Shown here: positions 6,352-9,318 of the stretch, piece after piece
How the letters are laid out: each line of letters starts with the position of its first letter
Position numbering within the stretch: position 1 is the first letter of the stretch
Assembly (NCBI GenBank): GCA_002687025.1
Contig: NYZG01000287.1
Location: 1-9,318 of the forward strand
Direction of reading: 5' to 3'
Source of the DNA: Candidatus Poribacteria bacterium
Lineage (GTDB): Bacteria > Poribacteria > WGA-4E > GCA-2687025
Length of the DNA: 9,318 nucleotides
Made by a program: the position numbers and the translations under genes
Notes under the pieces: generated by a model
Database searches by the model: none
The model's input: the letters and a program-made list of their open reading frames with translations, nothing else
Told to the model about the DNA's origin: nothing

Positions 6352-7072
6352 CGCCGAGGAGCTGCGCGCGCAGTTCGACCGCGACGGCTACGTCATCGTG
6401 CCGAACCTGTTCCGGCGCGATGAGGTCGCGGCCTTCAAGGACGAGGCGCGACGCATCGTTGACGCAGTGCGCGTCGAGGTCCGCGAAGCCGGCCGCGATC
6501 CCAAGGAAGCGCTCAACACGGGCGTATATGTCGGATTGGCCGCGCGCAGCGATGTGTTCCGCCACGCCGTCGCGGACGATCGGCTTGTCGACGTGCTCGC
6601 CGCCACGCTCTGGCCGAACGTCGAGTTCCTCAGCGACAAAGCCGTCTTCAAGGACGCAGACACGGTGTTCGACAGCCCGTGGCATCAGGACTGGATGTAC
6701 TGGCGCGGCGATAACAAGGCGTCCGTGTGGGTGGCGCTCGACGACGTCACGCGGGAGAACGGCTGCCTCATGGTGCTGCCCGGCTCGCATCGCGCGGAGG
6801 CGGTCCACGACGGAAACGCCGCCGACGGCTTCGGCTTCGGGCATCGCCTGCAACGCGGCTCCGTGGACGAGTCGCGCGCGGTAACGGCGGAGCTGGAGGC
6901 TGGTGGAGCCGTGTTCTTCCACGACTTGACGTTGCACGCGAGCTATCCAAACACGTCCCAGGCGGATCGTTGGACGTGGATTCCCACCTACCGCGACGCG
7001 AACGCGGACGACCCGGAGTACCCGTGGGCCGTGGCGCGATCCGTCGTGCGGGGGCGGAGGACATCCGCATGA
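6341..7072 (+). CDS. Phytanoyl-CoA dioxygenase (PhyH)-family Fe(II)/2-oxoglutarate oxygenase
   Basis: A 243-residue cytoplasmic non-haem iron oxygenase that would couple 2-oxoglutarate decarboxylation to hydroxylation of an unknown small molecule. Family features: the N-terminal FDRDGYVIVPNLF (12-24), the iron-binding His115-x-Asp117 in PWHQDW, distal ligand His199 in DLTLHAS, and Arg210 in ADRWTWIPTYRD for the 2-oxoglutarate carboxylate. The intervening DDVTRENGCLMVLPGSH (134-150) is a hallmark PhyH stretch. All cofactor residues are present, so it should be active despite being slightly shorter than many relatives (about 250-300). The start is GTG, set by the strong ribosome site at 6328-6334. 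It overlaps the membrane-protein gene by 11 bp and precedes the aldo/keto reductase by 61 bp. PhyH relatives act on lipids, halogenated compounds, antibiotics and alkyl phosphonates, so no substrate can be named. Confidence 0.92.
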   Translation: MDRNAEELRAQFDRDGYVIVPNLFRRDEVAAFKDEARRIVDAVRVEVREAGRDPKEALNTGVYVGLAARSDVFRHAVADDRLVDVLAATLWPNVEFLSDKAVFKDADTVFDSPWHQDWMYWRGDNKASVWVALDDVTRENGCLMVLPGSHRAEAVHDGNAADGFGFGHRLQRGSVDESRAVTAELEAGGAVFFHDLTLHASYPNTSQADRWTWIPTYRDANADDPEYPWAVARSVVRGRRTSA

Positions 7073-7131
7073 CCGCGCGTCGTCCTCGATCCCCAAGCCG
7101 CGGCGGGTCTCCTGAAACGCAATGGAGCTAA
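7069..7131 (+). other. Short 20-codon reading frame bridging two operon genes
   Basis: An ATG at 7069 overlaps the TGA of the dioxygenase gene (ATGA) and opens a 20-codon frame, Arg- and Ser-rich, ending with TAA at 7129-7131, two bases before the aldo/keto reductase ATG at 7134. It has no strong ribosome site of its own and no recognisable sequence. It could keep ribosomes moving across the 61-bp gap, or be chance. Low confidence as a gene. Confidence 0.2.
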
Positions 7132-7133
7132 CC

Positions 7134-8102
7134 ATGCGCCACACGACGCTCGGCCGGACCGGTCTCAGCGTGCCCGTCGTCGGACTGGGGGCCGCGTTCA
7201 TCGGTGTTCCCGACCCAAGCCGCGCCGTAGACGAATACTCCGGCAAGCCCGGTCAGATGAACGAGGACCTGGGCGTCGCGACGGTGGTCGCCGCCATGGA
7301 CGAGGGATGTACGCTCATCGACACCGCGGCGCTCTACGGCCGCCGCATCAGCGAGACGATCATCGGCAAGGCGCTCGCGGAGCGACCAGCGCTCCGCGAC
7401 GACGTCATCGTCACGACGAAGGTGGGACGGCTCTCCGAGGGGCAGAACTACTCCTACGACGCCATCCTGCGCAGCGTCGAGGAGAGCCAACGACTGCTGG
7501 GCATGGAACGGTTCGAGATCGTCTACATCCACGACGCGATGGACGCCCCCGTCGAGGACGTGATGGGCGATCGCGGCGCCTTGGGCGCGTTGCGGAAGTT
7601 GCAGGACGAGGGCGTCGTCGGCCACGTCGGCAGCGCGATGAACGACCCGGTCACCAACGCCGACTATATCGAGACGGGCGAGTTCGACGCGGCCGTCGTC
7701 CCCGACGCGTGGAGCCTGTTGAACCAGCTCGCGCTCGCACGCATCCTGCCCGCGGTCGAGAAGCACGATGTCGGTGTCGTCGTGGCGACGCCCCTGGAGC
7801 GGGGACTCCTGGCGACCGGGCCGATGCCGGGCATCGACTACCTCGCGCGCAGATTCAGTCAGCGGTGCCTGGACCACGTGACGAAGATACAGAATGTGTG
7901 TCGCGACCACGGCGTGTCGATGGCGTCGGCCGCTTTGCAGTGGTGCGTGCGCGATCCGCGCGTGGCGACCACGATCCCCGGAGCGCGCACGCCCGACGAG
8001 GCCATCTCGAACCTACGGGCGGGGTCCGAAGAAATCTCCGACGCTCTGTGGGACGACCTGGCGCCATTGGTGACGCACTTCGAGCACGGTGTCGACAGGT
8101 AA
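7134..8102 (+). CDS. Aldo/keto reductase, D-threo-aldose 1-dehydrogenase-like
   Basis: A 322-residue NAD(P)-dependent aldo/keto reductase with the (beta/alpha)8 fold. The catalytic tetrad is complete: Asp63 and Tyr68 in LIDTAALYGR, Lys96 in VTTKVGR, and His133 in VYIHD. The N-terminus RHTTLGRTGLSVPVVGLG (2-19) is typical. The C-terminal third has ATPLERGLLATG (218-229) and, near 279-295, IPGARTPDEAISNL in the cofactor phosphate-binding region. The overall pattern recalls the branch containing D-threo-aldose (L-fucose) and L-galactose 1-dehydrogenases, which oxidise aldoses to lactones; this is by eye and the substrate is uncertain. ATG 7134 is chosen over ATG 7122 because GGAG at 7124-7127 lies six bases before it and relatives start at M-R-x-x-x-L-G-R-T-G. 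It is the last gene of the operon and converges on the minus-strand genes to the right. Confidence 0.92.
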   Translation: MRHTTLGRTGLSVPVVGLGAAFIGVPDPSRAVDEYSGKPGQMNEDLGVATVVAAMDEGCTLIDTAALYGRRISETIIGKALAERPALRDDVIVTTKVGRLSEGQNYSYDAILRSVEESQRLLGMERFEIVYIHDAMDAPVEDVMGDRGALGALRKLQDEGVVGHVGSAMNDPVTNADYIETGEFDAAVVPDAWSLLNQLALARILPAVEKHDVGVVVATPLERGLLATGPMPGIDYLARRFSQRCLDHVTKIQNVCRDHGVSMASAALQWCVRDPRVATTIPGARTPDEAISNLRAGSEEISDALWDDLAPLVTHFEHGVDR

Positions 8103-8268
8103 GCGCGGACTCGAGAGGGATTGGACCGAGGCGTGGCTCATGAACCCGCGGTGGGATTCCGGGCAGTCAGGGACGCCGAGCGCCGCGGGATGGGGTTTCA
8201 CGGTTCTCTAGACACTCGAATCCTCCCGGACGCCGCCTGCGCAGGAGCATGTAGGCGCCCTTTCCTAA
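8103..8268. other. Junction segment between the operon end and the broken subtilase; possible interspersed repeat
   Basis: This stretch holds no recognisable gene. Its minus-strand frame gives only the Arg-rich, non-homologous tail of the truncated subtilase (about residues 174-206). It contains a 10-bp palindrome CCTGCGCAGG (8236-8245) and an inverted repeat CCCGCGG / CCGCGGG (8145-8151 and 8183-8189). No T-run terminator was found after the aldo/keto reductase stop. The sudden loss of protein homology at about 8268, with non-coding sequence beyond it, suggests a deletion breakpoint or an inserted repeat-like sequence, by inference. Confidence 0.35.
8145..8189. repeat. 7-bp inverted repeat with 31-base spacer between convergent genes
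   Basis: CCCGCGG (8145-8151) and CCGCGGG (8183-8189) are exact reverse complements, and each also contains the self-complementary CCGCGG. They lie between the convergent operon and the truncated subtilase frame, spanning its stop codon (8169-8167). They could fold as a weak two-way transcription barrier or mark the ends of a small repeat unit, but there is no T-run, so a rho-independent terminator is not claimed. Confidence 0.3.
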
Positions 8269-8787
8269 TGAAGCGCCGAGGACGACATTCGCGACGCCGG
8301 CGCCGTGCGAGTCGGCGCTGAGATCCCAGTGCTCCGATTCCGTCGTGACAGCGGTCACATGGAACCCGGGCGGGGGCTCGGGCAGGTCAGGGCGGATGTT
8401 CGGGACGAGCTCGTTCCCAAGTGCCCTGTGAATGCCTGTGTCCAGGATCGCGATGCGAACGCCGGGCCCGGTAATCCTCTGGCCGTGCGGCACGTGCGCC
8501 CGGATCGCACGGTGGTTCACGTCAAGGGAAGTGTGGAGATCGGCGCCCTTGTCGATCCGTGTGACACGATCTGTCGCCACCAACTGAACAAGACGCGTCT
8601 CCGCGCGCCGCAACGTCACGCGGAGCAGCGCACGTTCGTGCGGGTGTTCGAGGAACCACTCCTTGACGCTCGGGTCGATCTTCTCATGATCTAAAACGGA
8701 CACGGGCCTTCTCTCTCGCATCAGGGCGCATCCGACCGTCACTGTTAGGCCGGCAAGCGCCGCCAGGATAAGCAGTCGATCACACAT
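8167..8787 (-). pseudogene. Truncated subtilisin-like (S8) serine protease, Ser half missing
   Basis: A 206-codon frame starts with a membrane signal (hydrophobic core 5-19; Cys20 in TVGC is a weak lipobox), then an N-terminal region with charged residues to about 105. The subtilase core begins with PGVRIAILDTGIH (108-120), holding catalytic Asp116, and DSHGAGVANVVLG (159-171), holding His161. After about residue 173 the sequence turns into an Arg-rich tail unlike any subtilase and stops. The oxyanion Asn and the GTSxA serine motif, normally 120 or more residues further on, are absent in all minus-strand frames because the aldo/keto reductase gene occupies that DNA. It therefore cannot be an active protease. 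The start is ATG 8787, kept because it gives the signal sequence, although its ribosome site is poor. It lies 36 bp after the stop of the upstream frameshifted gene and may have been co-transcribed with it. Confidence 0.75.
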
Positions 8788-8823
8788 GGCGTGTACGCCC
8801 TGCGGGCTCGGTCCTGGATCTCG

Positions 8824-9318
8824 CTATGGCGACAGGCGCGCGATCCACTCGACTTCCTCCAGCGTGGCCATCCGTAGAACGTGGCCACGCGTCGCGAGGG
8901 CCTCGACGGTAACCGAACGGTACGACCCGCCCTCCTCGCCCAGCACAAGCCCTGTGATTCGCCCCTCGCTTTAGGTGGTGTATGAGGGCGTGGATGTCCC
9001 GAAGCTTCGCCTCGTGACCTGCGCGTTCCGCGGCGGTCTGCCGCCCGTCGGCGTCGATGTCTCGATGCAGTTCGATCGCGTCGCGTTCGCGAGCGTGGAT
9101 TACCTCGCGCAACTGCGCCAACTCCTTCTCACGGCGTCCATACGCCGCCATGTCGACGGCGCGAGCCCTGCTGAGCGCCTCCCTGTCACGCCGAATCCCG
9201 GCGCGCCACTGCGCCATGTTATCGCCTTCGAGGTGGTAGTTCGGCCACGGCGGCAGCGGCCGGTGTGGCCGTAGCGTGACGACGACCCGCGCCGCCTCGC
9301 CGGGATGGTCACGATGCC
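8824..9318 (-). pseudogene. Frameshifted coiled-coil protein of unknown function (5' end outside window)
   Basis: The reading frame enters from the right edge and is protein-like: GEAARVVVTLRPHRPLPPWP, then from 9217 to about 8972 a highly charged, Arg/Glu/Ala-rich stretch likely to form a long coiled coil (REKELAQLREVIHARERDAI and onward). At a G4 run (8965-8962) the frame loses coherence. Removing one G joins IHHLKRG to RITGLVLGEEGGSYRSVTVE and a convincing C-terminus ending EWIARLSP, with TAG at 8826-8824. Corrected, 163 residues are visible. The family is not recognised. The extra G could be a sequencing or assembly error in a homopolymer or a real disabling mutation; the broken subtilase just downstream makes real decay plausible. 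The ATG at 9217 is probably internal, because the frame stays open and protein-like up to the window edge. Confidence 0.6.

Noticed and set aside
8103..8166. Rho-independent terminator after the operon
   Set aside because: No stable stem followed by a T-run is present; only weak or palindromic pairings such as CTCGAG were found.
8013..8201. Small minus-strand frame overlapping the end of the aldo/keto reductase gene, first considered as a continuation of the subtilase
   Set aside because: It has no GTSxA motif or subtilase-like sequence and is largely antisense to the reductase gene.
8305..8694. Plus-strand frame opposite the truncated subtilase
   Set aside because: The minus strand carries the recognisable DTG and HG catalytic motifs, so this frame is a shadow.
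8788..8799. Palindrome GGCGT-GT-ACGCC just before the subtilase start
   Set aside because: The loop is only two bases and the arms are short; in GC-rich DNA this is easily chance and no promoter elements accompany it.
1..9318. CRISPR arrays, tRNA or rRNA genes, transposases, phage genes and toxin-antitoxin pairs
   Set aside because: None seen by eye: no regularly spaced repeats, no tRNA-like cloverleaf motif, and no transposase or integrase motifs in any frame.

Overview
This is a GC-rich (clearly over 60% by eye), densely coded bacterial window with no rRNA, tRNA, CRISPR array or intact mobile element. The gene mix suggests an uncultured bacterium with large sugar-oxidising gene sets, of the Poribacteria / Latescibacterota / Planctomycetota kind. 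It includes a Gfo/Idh/MocA oxidoreductase, an enolase-superfamily dehydratase/racemase, a phytanoyl-CoA-dioxygenase-like protein, an aldo/keto reductase, a subtilase and an exported HtrA protease. That placement is an inference from gene content only; no phylogenetic marker is present.

Layout. (1) 1-714, minus strand: the first 19 codons of a gene that leaves the window (start resembles an NAD-kinase or lipid-kinase family protein), preceded by a YqaA/DedA-type membrane protein whose stop overlaps the next start by one base. (2) 715-895: a divergent intergenic region with a near-consensus sigma70-type promoter (TTGACT, 17 bp, TATAAT) reading right, a weaker candidate reading left, and a small perfect hairpin. 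(3) 896-8102, plus strand: six tightly packed genes that look like one operon: HtrA/Do-like protease, Gfo/Idh/MocA oxidoreductase, MR/MLE-type enolase-superfamily enzyme, a polytopic GT39/ArnT-like membrane protein, a PhyH-type Fe(II)/2-oxoglutarate dioxygenase (GTG start, overlapping the previous gene by 11 bp), and a D-threo-aldose-1-dehydrogenase-like aldo/keto reductase. Gaps are 17, 31, 20, -11 and 61 bp. (4) 8103-9318, minus strand, convergent to the operon: a degraded segment. A subtilisin-like gene keeps its catalytic Asp and His but loses the Ser half where the sequence becomes unrelated, and upstream of it a coiled-coil protein of unknown function is broken by one extra G in a G4 run.

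How the genes may work together (inference): the aldo/keto reductase could oxidise an aldose to its lactone, the enolase-superfamily enzyme could dehydrate or epimerise the sugar acid, and the Gfo/Idh/MocA enzyme could perform another NAD(P)-dependent sugar oxidation, as in non-phosphorylating fucose/rhamnose/galactose pathways. No lactonase or aldolase is present, so the pathway is incomplete here and the substrate is not determined. The HtrA protease and the glycosyltransferase-like membrane protein are unusual partners and are the most interesting part of the operon. No unambiguous new system is visible; the best leads are this mixed operon and the disrupted right end with a possible interspersed repeat.
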